Source of the DNA: Clostridia bacterium
Lineage (GTDB): Bacteria; Bacillota; Clostridia; Oscillospirales; Acutalibacteraceae
Assembly: GCA_017471765.1 (NCBI GenBank)
Contig: JAFURT010000004.1
Location: 1-36,937 of the forward strand
Direction of reading: 5' to 3'
DNA length: 36,937 bases
Shown: piece after piece, positions 13,876-22,136 of the stretch
Position numbering within the stretch: position 1 is the stretch's first letter
How the letters are laid out: each line of letters begins with the position of its first letter
The notes under the pieces: model-generated
Databases searched by the model: none
Told to the model about the DNA's origin: nothing
What the model saw: only the letters and a program-made list of their open reading frames with translations
Program-made: the position numbers and the translations under genes

Positions 13876-14310
13876 ATGTCAAAAAGAACGAAAACCATTG
13901 TCTGCCTGCTGATGAGCCTAGTGTTGCTGTTGCCGCTGAATGTGATGGCCAGCGCCGCTACAGCCACAAAGAACCAGGTCCAGCCCCGGTGGAGCTATAC
14001 CGATATGGCATATGTTGGACTGGACATTACCACTGGTGGCACAGCCTATAGCACCGCTGATGCAGAAGGCTACCCCGGAACCACCACCAAAATCTACATC
14101 AAGATGACACTACAGAAGCACACCCTTCTGTGGTGGAGTAAAGTAGAGACCTGGGAAGGAACGTTCAATAACTTTTATGGCACGCTGTGCGAGACTACCC
14201 AGGTGGGTAGCGGCACTTATCGGGTGAAAGCGGAGTTCACCGTATACAGCGGAAGCAGTAGCGAGGACATCACCCTATACAGTCAAGAGTTAAAGTTTAC
14301 CAAATCCTGA
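13876..14310 (+). CDS. Small secreted protein, unknown
   Basis: The 144-residue protein has a clear signal peptide (basic start, hydrophobic 8-22, cleavage likely after ASA near residue 27). The mature part is about 115 residues, rich in Thr, Tyr and Gly, with alternating strand-like segments (TTKIYIKMTLQKHTLLWWSK, TYRVKAEFTVYSG), which suggests a small beta-sandwich. It has no Cys pairs and no lipobox, so it is released or surface-bound. I do not recognise a named family with confidence. Its position behind an ECF-like promoter next to the sigma/DUF4367 pair suggests it is the output of that pathway. ATG 13876 has AAAGGGA upstream. Confidence 0.75.
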   Translation: MSKRTKTIVCLLMSLVLLLPLNVMASAATATKNQVQPRWSYTDMAYVGLDITTGGTAYSTADAEGYPGTTTKIYIKMTLQKHTLLWWSKVETWEGTFNNFYGTLCETTQVGSGTYRVKAEFTVYSGSSSEDITLYSQELKFTKS

Positions 14311-14416
14311 CAGCGCACCAGGCCGGATGGGCTTGTGGAGCGAAGCTCCCCGCCGTAACATAAAAAAGAAATCTGAAACCTTGCGTAGTTAAACCAGCTA
14401 TTCTCCAATCTTTAGA

Positions 14417-14468
14417 AAAGGGCATTGATGTCCTCGCGATGGCGACGATGTTAATGCCCTTTCTCTTT
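14417..14468 (+). terminator. Probable terminator after the secreted-protein gene
   Basis: AAAGGGCATT (14417-14426) and AATGCCCTTT (14453-14462) form a 10-bp stem with a 26-nt partly structured loop, followed by CTCTTT. Within 14311-14581 I also see a micro-hairpin GGAGC-GAA-GCTCC (14337-14349) but no start codon for a gene. Confidence 0.55.
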
Positions 14469-14581
14469 AGAAACAGCCGAAAGAGCGTGCCGCACCTGAC
14501 TGCAATACCCTGTACAAGCCGGTTTCCTATCTTCAGGCCTATCTAAAAGATTTCTTTGAAGAAAAATACGGAAGTCCCTCC

Positions 14582-14881
14582 GTGGTGTATGAAGGTAAAC
14601 TGTCATATACTGTCGTTGTGGGTGATTGTTTGACGAAACAACGAGATGAACGATACATCGGACTGAATGTGTATTACATTCGCAAACAGGTTCTACGGGT
14701 ATCGCAGGAAGAATTCGGATATATGACCGGACTAAGCAAGGACACAGTAAGCAATATCGAGAGAGGTATATATATCCCCAGTGTACACAACCTGGTGAGA
14801 ATTTCAAACTGTGTGAACATGCCGGTTGATTTCTTTCTATACAAAATCGAGGAGCCAATATGTACTATACATACCGAATGA
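14582..14881 (+). CDS. XRE-family helix-turn-helix regulator
   Basis: The called product has 99 residues. The HTH_3 domain covers about residues 29-85: YIRKQVLRVSQEEFGYMTGLS, then KDTVSNIERGIYIPSVHNLV, and an ending VDFFL. Such small repressor-like proteins bind operator DNA as dimers. The start is uncertain. GTG 14582 has no ribosome site, and the frame is open for a further 37 codons upstream to a stop at 14468. That upstream part reads like coding sequence (LYKPVSYLQAYLKDFFEEKYG) but has no start other than CTG. The gene may thus be a 5'-truncated remnant of a longer protein. The end overlaps the next gene by 22 nt. Confidence 0.65.
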   Translation: MVYEGKLSYTVVVGDCLTKQRDERYIGLNVYYIRKQVLRVSQEEFGYMTGLSKDTVSNIERGIYIPSVHNLVRISNCVNMPVDFFLYKIEEPICTIHTE

Positions 14882-15099
14882 ACGAGGACCGTCTATATGA
14901 TGAACAGGGCATGGAATGGACGGTATACGGAATTGAAGCGCTGGATACCGCCGGCAATATTCTTTGCTGTTTCTCAGACATATTCTTTGAGCAAGAAAAA
15001 GCAAAGGAATTTGTGCAGATGTGTAATGAACAGGCCGTGGAACCGGTACACATACAGGACGTAATCGATGATGTCCTGGCACAGCTGTATTCCGTATAA
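14860..15099 (+). CDS. DUF6514-like small protein
   Basis: The 79-residue protein resembles the small clostridial DUF6514 group: a TVYGIEAL core strand, a DIFFEQEKAKEFVQMCNEQ helix, and a conserved end VEPVHIQDVIDDVLAQL. The function of the group is unknown. There is no signal peptide or membrane segment. ATG 14860 has GAGGAG 7 nt upstream and lies inside the 3' end of the XRE gene, so translation is probably coupled. The regulator and this protein would be made together. It is followed by an intrinsic terminator at 15183. Confidence 0.7.
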   Translation: MYYTYRMNEDRLYDEQGMEWTVYGIEALDTAGNILCCFSDIFFEQEKAKEFVQMCNEQAVEPVHIQDVIDDVLAQLYSV

Positions 15100-15182
15100 A
15101 TGGCTGACTTCCTGCCGGGCAGGTCCTGCTCCGTGTTTATCTTGTTGTCGATCGCCGTGATGGCTATACCACAAAACAGTGA

Positions 15183-15217
15183 AAGAAGCACCCCTCCCGG
15201 TGGTGCTTCTTTTTTTC
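15183..15217 (+). terminator. Intrinsic terminator
   Basis: AAGAAGCACC (15183-15192) and GGTGCTTCTT (15202-15211) form a 10-bp stem with a 9-nt loop and a T run. It closes the XRE/DUF6514 transcript. Confidence 0.9.
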
Positions 15218-15240
15218 GTTTGTACGCATTCCCCTATCTC

Positions 15241-15269
15241 TTGATTACTGCTAAAAAATGTGCTATAAT
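15241..15269 (+). promoter_or_regulatory. Promoter of the metF-metH operon
   Basis: TTGATT (15241-15246), a 17-nt spacer and TATAAT (15264-15269). The leader is only about 25 nt, so no S-box or cobalamin riboswitch fits between promoter and metF. Confidence 0.85.
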
Positions 15270-15298
15270 GATAAAAACAGCATCAGGAGGCATGGCCT

Positions 15299-16177
15299 AT
15301 GAAAATTAGTGAACTGTTAAAACAAAATACCCTCTCCCTCTCCTTCGAGGTGTTCCCGCCTAAAACGGAAACGGCCTTTGACAGCGTGCGGACAGCCACC
15401 GAGGAGATTGCCAAGCTGCGCCCTGCCTTCATGAGCGTAACCTACGGTGCCGGCGGCGGCACCAGCCGCTATACGCTGGACATTGCCAAGAACATTAAAC
15501 AACTGTACGGCGTTCCCACACTGGCGCATCTGACCTGCGTTTCCTCCACCAAGGAAACGGTGCAGGAGAAAATTGCCGCCATCCGGGAGGCCGGCATTCA
15601 AAATGTGATGGCTCTGCGTGGCGATATTCCGGAGGCACTGCAAAGCACCGACCGGAACGGATGGGATTATAAGAATGCCATCGAGCTGGTGCGAGAGCTG
15701 AAAAACAGCAACGCTGACTTCTGCATCGGCGGCGCCTGTTACCCCGAGATTCACCCGGAAAGCGCCGACCAAAAGACGGACATCCGCTACCTGAAAGAAA
15801 AGGTGGAGGCCGGGTGCGATTTTCTCACCACCCAGATGTTTTTTGATAATAATCTGCTGTATAATTTCCTGTACAAAATCCGGGAGGCCGGCATCACCGT
15901 ACCGGTCATCCCCGGCATCATGCCCATCACTGCCGGCAATCAAGTGGAACGGGCCATTAAGCTATCCGGCTCCTTTATGCCCCAGCGGTTCAAGAGCCTG
16001 GTGGATAAGTTTGGGCACGACCCGGCGGCCATGAAGCAGGCTGGTATTGCCTATGCCACCGACCAGATTATCGACCTATATGCCAACGGCATCACCAACG
16101 TACACGTGTATTCCATGAACAAGCCCGATGTGGCGGCTCATATTCAGAGCAACCTGTCGGCCATTTTGGGGAAATGA
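15299..16177 (+). CDS. metF: Methylenetetrahydrofolate reductase
   Basis: The 292-residue protein is a MetF-type flavoenzyme. It reduces 5,10-methylene-THF to 5-methyl-THF, the methyl donor for MetH. Family signatures are SLSFEVFPPKTE at the N terminus (catalytic Glu), MSVTYGAGGG, PTLAHLTCVS, NVMALRGDIP, FCIGGACYPEIHPE and the C-terminal VPVIPGIMPI. Length is normal for the bacterial single-domain enzyme. ATG 15299 has AGGAGG 8 nt upstream. It is first in an operon with the MetH activation protein (4-nt ATGA overlap) and metH. Confidence 0.96.
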   Translation: MKISELLKQNTLSLSFEVFPPKTETAFDSVRTATEEIAKLRPAFMSVTYGAGGGTSRYTLDIAKNIKQLYGVPTLAHLTCVSSTKETVQEKIAAIREAGIQNVMALRGDIPEALQSTDRNGWDYKNAIELVRELKNSNADFCIGGACYPEIHPESADQKTDIRYLKEKVEAGCDFLTTQMFFDNNLLYNFLYKIREAGITVPVIPGIMPITAGNQVERAIKLSGSFMPQRFKSLVDKFGHDPAAMKQAGIAYATDQIIDLYANGITNVHVYSMNKPDVAAHIQSNLSAILGK

Positions 16178-16833
16178 GCCCCGTTATCACCATCACGCTG
16201 CCCCCTCCCCCCTTCTGCGAACGGGAAGCCTTGCGCTATGCCGGGTGTGGGACGGCAGAGGAGGAAACCCGGCAAGCTATACTGGCGTGCTATACCGCCA
16301 TACAGGATGAGCTGATATATAAGGTATGCTACCGGGAACTACCGGTGAAAATCACCGGACAAGTCTGTGATTTCGATACTTTTTCGGTAACATCACAAAA
16401 TCTGGCCGATACGCTTGCCGGGTGCAATGCCATCCTGCTGATGGCCGCCACGGTGGGGGTCGGGCTTGACCGCTACATTGCCCGCTTTGGACGAATCTCC
16501 CCCTCAAGGGCGCTGTTGTTCCAAGCCATCGGCACCGAGCGCATTGAGGCGTTGTGCGACGCCTTTTGTCAGCAGTATAGCCAGCAAAACCAGGTAGGCT
16601 TGCGCCCACGCTTCAGCCCCGGCTATGGCGATTTGCCGTTGGAAACACAGCGGCAAATCTTCGCCCTGCTGGACTGTCCACGTCAGCTTGGCCTGTGTCT
16701 GAATGATAGTCTGCTTATGTCCCCCTCCAAGTCGGTCACCGCCATTGTGGGGATTACGGCACAGAGCGTCACAGAACATCACAAGTGCAAACGGTGCCAA
16801 AACACCGCCTGCCCTTTCAGGAGTAACGTATGA
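16174..16833 (+). CDS. Stand-alone MetH reactivation-domain protein
   Basis: The 219-residue protein resembles the S-adenosylmethionine-binding activation domain that in Escherichia coli is the C terminus of MetH. The clearest match is RFSPGYGDLPLETQ (about residue 148), the counterpart of the RxxPGYpacPd loop, followed by LNDSLLMSPSKSVTAIVG. It would supply the methyl group and docking surface to convert inactive cob(II)alamin back to methylcobalamin on MetH. The tail has a CKRCQNTACPF cluster not found in the E. coli domain, which suggests a metal centre or redox contact. ATGA overlaps at both ends couple it to metF and metH. Confidence 0.85.
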   Translation: MSPVITITLPPPPFCEREALRYAGCGTAEEETRQAILACYTAIQDELIYKVCYRELPVKITGQVCDFDTFSVTSQNLADTLAGCNAILLMAATVGVGLDRYIARFGRISPSRALLFQAIGTERIEALCDAFCQQYSQQNQVGLRPRFSPGYGDLPLETQRQIFALLDCPRQLGLCLNDSLLMSPSKSVTAIVGITAQSVTEHHKCKRCQNTACPFRSNV

Positions 16834-19250
16834 ATTTTCGAGAGTTTTTACAACAGCACATCGTCTATCTGGACGGCGGCATGGGCACCCTGCTTCAGCA
16901 GCAGGGGCTTACCCCCGGCGAACAGCCGGAGCGCTGGAACATCACCCACCCGGAGGTCATCACCGCTATCCAGCGCCGGTATTACGACGCCGGAAGTCAT
17001 GTCGTCTGCACCAACACCTTCGGCGCAAACCGGCTGAAATTCAGCGAGGCCGAGCTGGAGCAGATTGTCAAAGCTGCCATTGAAAATGCCGCCAAAGCCC
17101 GGGCAACCAGCTCCGGACAACAGGAAAAATTCATCGCCCTGGACATCGGCCCCTCCGGAAAATTGCTGAAGCCCCTTGGCGACCTGGATTTTGAAGCGGC
17201 GGTAGAGCTGTTTGCCCACACGGTGCGGTTGGGCGTGCGGTATGGCATCGACCTCATCGTCATCGAGACCATGAACGACGCCTACGAAACCAAAGCAGCA
17301 CTGTTGGCTGCCAAAGAAAACAGCGACCTGCCGGTGCTGGTAACCAACGCCTACGGCGAGGACGGCAAGCTGATGACCGGTGCTGACCCGGCGGCTATGG
17401 TAGCCCTGCTGGAAGGCATGGGTGCAGACGCCCTGGGAGCCAACTGCTCCTTGGGCCCCAAACAGCTTATTCCGGTGGCAGAGGAGCTGCTACGGCTGGC
17501 CTCTGTACCAGTCATACTTAAACCAAACGCCGGCCTTCCTCGGTCGGAGAACGGGAAAACCGTCTTTGACGTGACCGCAGAGGAGTTCGCCGGAGAAATG
17601 GCCTCCCTCATTGCTAAGGGCGTCCGTGTAGCCGGCGGTTGCTGTGGTACTACACCGGCTTACATTCAGGCGCTCACCGCCAATACAAAAGAGACCATCC
17701 CCGTCCCTGTGACCGACAAGGGGCTGACGGTGGTATCCTCCTACACTCACGCCGTTTCCTTTGGCGATGCCCCTATCCTCATTGGCGAGCGCATCAACCC
17801 CACCGGCAAAAAGCGCTTCAAACAAGCCCTGCTGGAACAGGATATGGACTACCTCCTGTCCGAAGGTGTCAACCAGCAGGAAAAGGGCGTTCACATTCTG
17901 GATGTGAACGTGGGCCTGCCGGATATCGACGAGGTGACCATGCTGACAAACAGTGTGTGCGAACTGCAAGCCATCATCGATCTGCCGCTACAAATCGACA
18001 CCGCTGATGTGACCGCTATGGAAGCCGCCCTGCGCCACTACAACGGCAAGGCGATGATCAACTCCGTCAACGGCAAGCAAGCCAGCATGGAGGCAGTATT
18101 TCCGCTGGTGAAAAAATACGGCGGCGTGGTAGTTGCCCTGACGCTGGATGAAGAAGGGATCCCCTCCACCGCTGACGGGCGGGTGAAAATAGCCCAAAGG
18201 ATACTGAAAACAGCGGCCGCCTACGGTATTCCGAAAAAGGATATTATCTTTGACACCCTCGCCATGACGGTCAGCGCCGACCCTGCCGCAGCAAACACCA
18301 CCCTGGAGGCTCTGCGTCGCATTAAATACGAACTGGGCTGTCATACCTCGCTGGGGGTATCCAATGTGTCCTTCGGTCTGCCTAACCGGGATGCGGTGAA
18401 TGGCACATTCTTTGCCCTGGCCCTGGCCAACGGCCTGTCTGCGGCCATCATGAATCCTTATTCTGCCGATATGATGAAGACCTACTACACCTACTGTGCG
18501 CTGACCGGGCTGGATGAAAACTGCGCGGCGTACATCCGCACGGCAGACCGCTATATCGCCGCCCCCCAAGCACCGGCTCCGGTGACGGGCGGCAGTGCGG
18601 TAGAGGACACGCTATCTGCCCTGCAACAGGCTATTATCAAAGGACTCAAGGACAAGGCCGCTGACCTCACCCGAGCCCTGCTGGCTACCCTGCCGCCGCT
18701 GGACATCGTCAATGGCGACATCATCCCCGCCCTCAACACAGTGGGAATCGGTTTTGAGAACAAGACGGTATACCTGCCTCAACTGCTGATGAGCGCCGAG
18801 GCCGCCAAAAGTGCCTTCGCCTGCATTAAAAATCATATTGCCGGCTCCGGGGAGCCCTCTGCCCACAGAGGGGTATTCATCCTGGCCACCGTACACGGCG
18901 ATATTCACGATATCGGTAAAAACATTGTAAAGCTTCTGTTGGAAAACTATGGCTTCCAGGTCATCGACCTGGGCAAGGATGTTCCCCCGGAAAAAGTAGT
19001 GGAGGCCGTTCAGCAGCATCACGCCCCACTGGCCGGGCTGTCTGCCCTGATGACCACCACCGTACCGGCTATGGAAGAGACCATCCGTCTGCTTAAACAG
19101 CAGACCCCCTGGTGCAAGGTGGTTGTGGGCGGCGCTGTGCTGACACAGGACTATGCAGATAAGATTGGCGCCGACCACTATGCCAAAGATGCCATGGAAG
19201 CCGTGCGCTATGCCGAAACAATTATGCGGAATTTTGCGGAAAAGACTTGA
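16830..19250 (+). CDS. metH: Cobalamin-dependent methionine synthase lacking its activation domain
   Basis: The 806-residue protein transfers the methyl group of 5-methyl-THF through cobalamin to homocysteine. The homocysteine/zinc domain (about 1-290) carries Cys206 (GANCSLGP) and Cys271-Cys272 (GGCCGTTP). The pterin-binding domain (about 310-570) starts at GERINPTGKKRF. The helical cap is about 600-680. The cobalamin domain (about 685-806) has Asp691, His693 and Gly696 of DxHxxG, with His693 the lower cobalt ligand. The roughly 330-residue activation domain of E. coli MetH is absent and is supplied by the preceding gene. The start overlaps that gene by 4 nt. Confidence 0.96.
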   Translation: MNFREFLQQHIVYLDGGMGTLLQQQGLTPGEQPERWNITHPEVITAIQRRYYDAGSHVVCTNTFGANRLKFSEAELEQIVKAAIENAAKARATSSGQQEKFIALDIGPSGKLLKPLGDLDFEAAVELFAHTVRLGVRYGIDLIVIETMNDAYETKAALLAAKENSDLPVLVTNAYGEDGKLMTGADPAAMVALLEGMGADALGANCSLGPKQLIPVAEELLRLASVPVILKPNAGLPRSENGKTVFDVTAEEFAGEMASLIAKGVRVAGGCCGTTPAYIQALTANTKETIPVPVTDKGLTVVSSYTHAVSFGDAPILIGERINPTGKKRFKQALLEQDMDYLLSEGVNQQEKGVHILDVNVGLPDIDEVTMLTNSVCELQAIIDLPLQIDTADVTAMEAALRHYNGKAMINSVNGKQASMEAVFPLVKKYGGVVVALTLDEEGIPSTADGRVKIAQRILKTAAAYGIPKKDIIFDTLAMTVSADPAAANTTLEALRRIKYELGCHTSLGVSNVSFGLPNRDAVNGTFFALALANGLSAAIMNPYSADMMKTYYTYCALTGLDENCAAYIRTADRYIAAPQAPAPVTGGSAVEDTLSALQQAIIKGLKDKAADLTRALLATLPPLDIVNGDIIPALNTVGIGFENKTVYLPQLLMSAEAAKSAFACIKNHIAGSGEPSAHRGVFILATVHGDIHDIGKNIVKLLLENYGFQVIDLGKDVPPEKVVEAVQQHHAPLAGLSALMTTTVPAMEETIRLLKQQTPWCKVVVGGAVLTQDYADKIGADHYAKDAMEAVRYAETIMRNFAEKT

Positions 19251-19275
19251 CAAACCTTCTCTTTTTCCGCATAAT
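19247..19275 (+). promoter_or_regulatory. Promoter of rex
   Basis: TTGACA (19247-19252), overlapping the metH stop, a 17-nt spacer and CATAAT (19270-19275). I see no clear palindromic Rex operator next to it. Confidence 0.7.
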
Positions 19276-19308
19276 ATATTGGTTGTGTATAAAGTGAGGT
19301 GATTGTCT

Positions 19309-19947
19309 ATGGCGAAAGAATCCAATATTTCTATGCCGGTTATCCGCCGTCTGCCCCGCTACTATCGGTTTCTGTACGATCTGAAAGAGAACGGGGTCAC
19401 CCGCATTTCTTCCCGGGAACTGTCCCAGCGCATGGGCCTGACCGCCTCCCAGATCCGGCAGGACCTTAACTGCTTCGGCGGCTTCGGCCAGCAGGGCTAC
19501 GGCTATATGGTTAACCAGCTGTACGAAGAGATTGGCCGTATCCTGGGGATGCACTGTCCCACAAAGGCTATCCTCCTGGGTGTTGGCAATCTGGGCAAGG
19601 CTGTGGTCAACCACATGAACTTTGCCTCCCGTGGTTTTCAGCTGGTGGGGCTGTTTGACGGCAATGTTGCCCTGGAGGGACAGACTTTAGGGGAACTGCC
19701 CATCCGTTCCAACAACGAGCTGGAACAGTTCTGTCAACAGGAGCATCCGGAAATGGCCGTGCTATGTATCCCCAAAGAGGCGGCGCCTCACTTGGTGGAA
19801 CGGCTGGTAGCTTGCGGCATTAAAGCCTTTTGGAATTTCTCCCACTACGATATCGCCTATGACCATCCGGAGGTTATTGTAGAGAATGTCCACATGGGAG
19901 ACAGCCTGATGACACTCTCCTATTTAATGACCCAAAAAGACCTTTAA
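19309..19947 (+). CDS. rex: Redox-sensing transcriptional repressor Rex
   Basis: The 212-residue protein is Rex. It has an N-terminal winged helix (VIRRLPRYYRFL, then RISSRELSQRMGLTASQIRQDL, and the wing FGGFGQQGYGY). A Rossmann domain follows with the NADH loop ILLGVGNLGKAVVNH (about residue 90), and a C-terminal swap helix reads SLMTLSYLM. Rex represses fermentation and respiratory genes when NADH is low and releases DNA when NADH binds. ATG 19309 has GAGGTG upstream; a TTG two codons earlier is less likely. It has its own promoter and terminator. Confidence 0.96.
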   Translation: MAKESNISMPVIRRLPRYYRFLYDLKENGVTRISSRELSQRMGLTASQIRQDLNCFGGFGQQGYGYMVNQLYEEIGRILGMHCPTKAILLGVGNLGKAVVNHMNFASRGFQLVGLFDGNVALEGQTLGELPIRSNNELEQFCQQEHPEMAVLCIPKEAAPHLVERLVACGIKAFWNFSHYDIAYDHPEVIVENVHMGDSLMTLSYLMTQKDL

Positions 19948-19950
19948 TCT

Positions 19951-19982
19951 ATACGGTGTGCTATTGCACACCGTATATTTTT
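19951..19982 (+). terminator. Intrinsic terminator of rex
   Basis: ATACGGTGTGC (19951-19961) and GCACACCGTAT (19966-19976) form an 11-bp stem with a TATT loop, followed by ATTTTTT. Confidence 0.92.
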
Positions 19983-20020
19983 TGCCCTGCCGCACACGCT
20001 ATATGCGAGGTGAGGAAAAC

Positions 20021-20266
20021 ATGGATAAAGAACACGAAAAACAGCCTGTGCAGGCAGATATGTATGCCGATGCCCCCTTTGTCTATCCTGTACCCGGTGA
20101 GCCGGTAGATGCCTGGGATCAAATCAACAAATACGGCACCTATGAGGTGCAGGACACCACCGATACCGACAATGTATTCCCCTGTATCGGGCCGGAAGGC
20201 AGTTGGCGGGCCTGCCTGGACCTGCCGGATGCGGTCAAGGACAAGCAACGGCCGGAAAAGCCATGA
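20021..20266 (+). CDS. Hypothetical small acidic protein
   Basis: An 81-residue product with no recognised family. It is acidic, rich in Asp, Pro and Val, and lacks a signal peptide or membrane helix. ATG 20021 follows GAGGTGAGG at good spacing. The gene lies after the rex terminator without an obvious promoter, so it may depend on read-through. It ends inside a bidirectional terminator. The evidence for coding is the ribosome site and the tight fit between two terminators. Confidence 0.55.
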   Translation: MDKEHEKQPVQADMYADAPFVYPVPGEPVDAWDQINKYGTYEVQDTTDTDNVFPCIGPEGSWRACLDLPDAVKDKQRPEKP

Positions 20267-20295
20267 AAAAAGACCACCCGGATGGGTGGTCTTTT
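20266..20295. terminator. Bidirectional intrinsic terminator
   Basis: AAAAAGACCACCC and GGGTGGTCTTTTT form a stem with a 4-nt loop and T runs on both strands. It serves the small plus-strand gene and the converging Na/Pi transporter gene. Confidence 0.92.
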
Positions 20296-20307
20296 TGTCT
20301 GCCTAAA

Positions 20308-22080
20308 TCAATTCAAAGCATACTTCTGCGAATAGGTTTGGAAGGCGGTGCTAAATTCCTCATTCCCATGCTTAACATCGTTGAGGTAGTGGTGAGTATC
20401 AAAGGTATTATGCTCCACCTCGATAATGGCTACCGCCACGTTGGAACAGTGGTCGGACACACGCTCAAAGTTGGTGAGCATATCCGACAGCACAAAGCCC
20501 ATCTCGATGGTGCACTCGCCCTGGCGCAGACGGCGGATGTGATTGCTACGAATCTGGGAGGTCAGACCGTCGATAACCTGCTCCAGAGGCTCCACCTGGG
20601 AGGCCAGGCGCAGATCATTCTGGGCATAGGCATTGTCCGTAATCTCCAGGATCTCCCGGATAGCGTGGGTCAGCACCCGCAGCTCCTGCTGGGCCTGGGG
20701 TGTAAAGGAGATGCCCTTGTCGTGCAACTCCCGGGCGGATTTCAGCAGGTTGAGTGCGTGGTCGCCCAAACGCTCGAAGTCGCCCACGGCGTGCAACATC
20801 TTGGATACCACCTGGGAGTCCTTCTGGGACAGAGACTGGGAGGAAAGCTGTACCAAGAAGGTATCCAGCTTGTCCTCGTCCTGATCCAGGATTTCCTCCG
20901 TCTCTTCAATCTGTAGCGCCAGCTTCTCATCGTATTTATCAAACATATCCAGCGCACGCAACACATTCTCGTGAGCCAGGTGGCACATCTTGACGGTAGC
21001 GTTGTTGCTCTCCGTCACCGCCACAGAGGGGGACAGAAGCAGACGCTGATCCAGGAAGACGCCCTTGGGCTGGGCAGGCAAATCCCTGCTGGGCACCAAC
21101 AGCATAGCAATCTTTTCCATGAGTTTATTCATGGGCAACAGCATCGCCGCGGTGAGCACATTAAAGATGGAGTGACAGATGGCCACGGTAAAGGGAGAAG
21201 CCTGCGCCACATCCGTTAGGAAGGGGATAGCGGGAATAAAGGCCGTCACGATCATATACACTGCCAGCCACACCACCGTACCGATAACATTCATCGTCAG
21301 GTGAAGCACCGCCACCCGACGGGCGTTGCGATTGGTACCGATGCTGGAGATCATGGAGGTAACACAAGTACCGATATTGGCGCCCATCACCAGCGGAATC
21401 GCCATTCCGTTGGTAATCATGCCCTTCAGGGCAAAGGTCTGCACGATACCGATGGTGGCCGCCGAGGACTGGATCACACCGGTGAACAGGGTGCTGACCA
21501 GCAGAAGTACCAGAGGATTGTCAAAGCTGCTAAGCATATCCGCAAAGCCTGGCAGTTTTTCAAACTCACCGGCCGCATCCCCCATCATCTCCATGCCGTA
21601 AATCAGCACCGCAAAGCTGATGAACACCGTGCCGATGCTCTTCTTCCGGTCATTCTTGGAGAACATACACATAGCGGTACCGATAAGGGCCAGCACCGGA
21701 GCAAAATTCTCCGGCTTCAGCATCAGGACGGCGATATTGCCACTCTCAATCCCGGCCAAACTGAGGATCCAGGAGGTGAAGGTGGTGCCGATATTGGCGC
21801 CATAAATGACAAATAAGGTCTGGGACATGGTCATCAGGCCGGAGTTGACCAAGCCAACCAGCATAACCGTCGTCGCAGACGAAGACTGCACCGCAATGGT
21901 AATGGCCGCACCCAGCAGGATGCTGACAAAGGGATTGGCCGTCATCTTCCGCAGGGTACGCTCCAGCTTACCACCAGCCATCTTCTCCAGGCTGCCGGAC
22001 ATCACATTCATACCGAACATGAAGAACACCAGGCCCACAATAAGGCCAATAATGATCTTCAACCATTCTGCACTTGACAT
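20308..22080 (-). CDS. Na/Pi cotransporter with C-terminal PhoU domain
   Basis: The 590-residue protein is an NptA/PNaS-type sodium-phosphate symporter. Two inverted transport repeats in the membrane half carry the paired QSSSATT (AITIAVQSSSATTVMLVG) and QSSAATIG (GVIQSSAATIGIVQTF) signatures, with GANIGTTFTSW and GANIGTCVTSM following them. From about residue 345 the protein is cytoplasmic and helical, with PhoU-like repeats (VSKMLHAVGDFERLGDHALNL; ALSDMLTNFERVSDHCSNVAV-type). ATG 22080 has GGAGG 11 nt upstream. It is the last gene of the HD-phoB-phoR transcript, so phosphate-responsive control is likely. Confidence 0.92.
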   Translation of the reverse strand: MSSAEWLKIIIGLIVGLVFFMFGMNVMSGSLEKMAGGKLERTLRKMTANPFVSILLGAAITIAVQSSSATTVMLVGLVNSGLMTMSQTLFVIYGANIGTTFTSWILSLAGIESGNIAVLMLKPENFAPVLALIGTAMCMFSKNDRKKSIGTVFISFAVLIYGMEMMGDAAGEFEKLPGFADMLSSFDNPLVLLLVSTLFTGVIQSSAATIGIVQTFALKGMITNGMAIPLVMGANIGTCVTSMISSIGTNRNARRVAVLHLTMNVIGTVVWLAVYMIVTAFIPAIPFLTDVAQASPFTVAICHSIFNVLTAAMLLPMNKLMEKIAMLLVPSRDLPAQPKGVFLDQRLLLSPSVAVTESNNATVKMCHLAHENVLRALDMFDKYDEKLALQIEETEEILDQDEDKLDTFLVQLSSQSLSQKDSQVVSKMLHAVGDFERLGDHALNLLKSARELHDKGISFTPQAQQELRVLTHAIREILEITDNAYAQNDLRLASQVEPLEQVIDGLTSQIRSNHIRRLRQGECTIEMGFVLSDMLTNFERVSDHCSNVAVAIIEVEHNTFDTHHYLNDVKHGNEEFSTAFQTYSQKYALN

Positions 22081-22136
22081 AAACTGTTCATCCTCCAATA
22101 ATTCTCAATTCTGCTCTATGTTATGACCTTGCCAGT

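Noticed and set aside
15270-15298. S-box or cobalamin riboswitch ahead of the metF-metH operon
   Set aside because: The promoter leaves a leader of only about 25 nt, too short for either aptamer.
15100-15309. 69-codon frame after the DUF6514-like gene
   Set aside because: It crosses an intrinsic terminator and the metF promoter and has no ribosome site.
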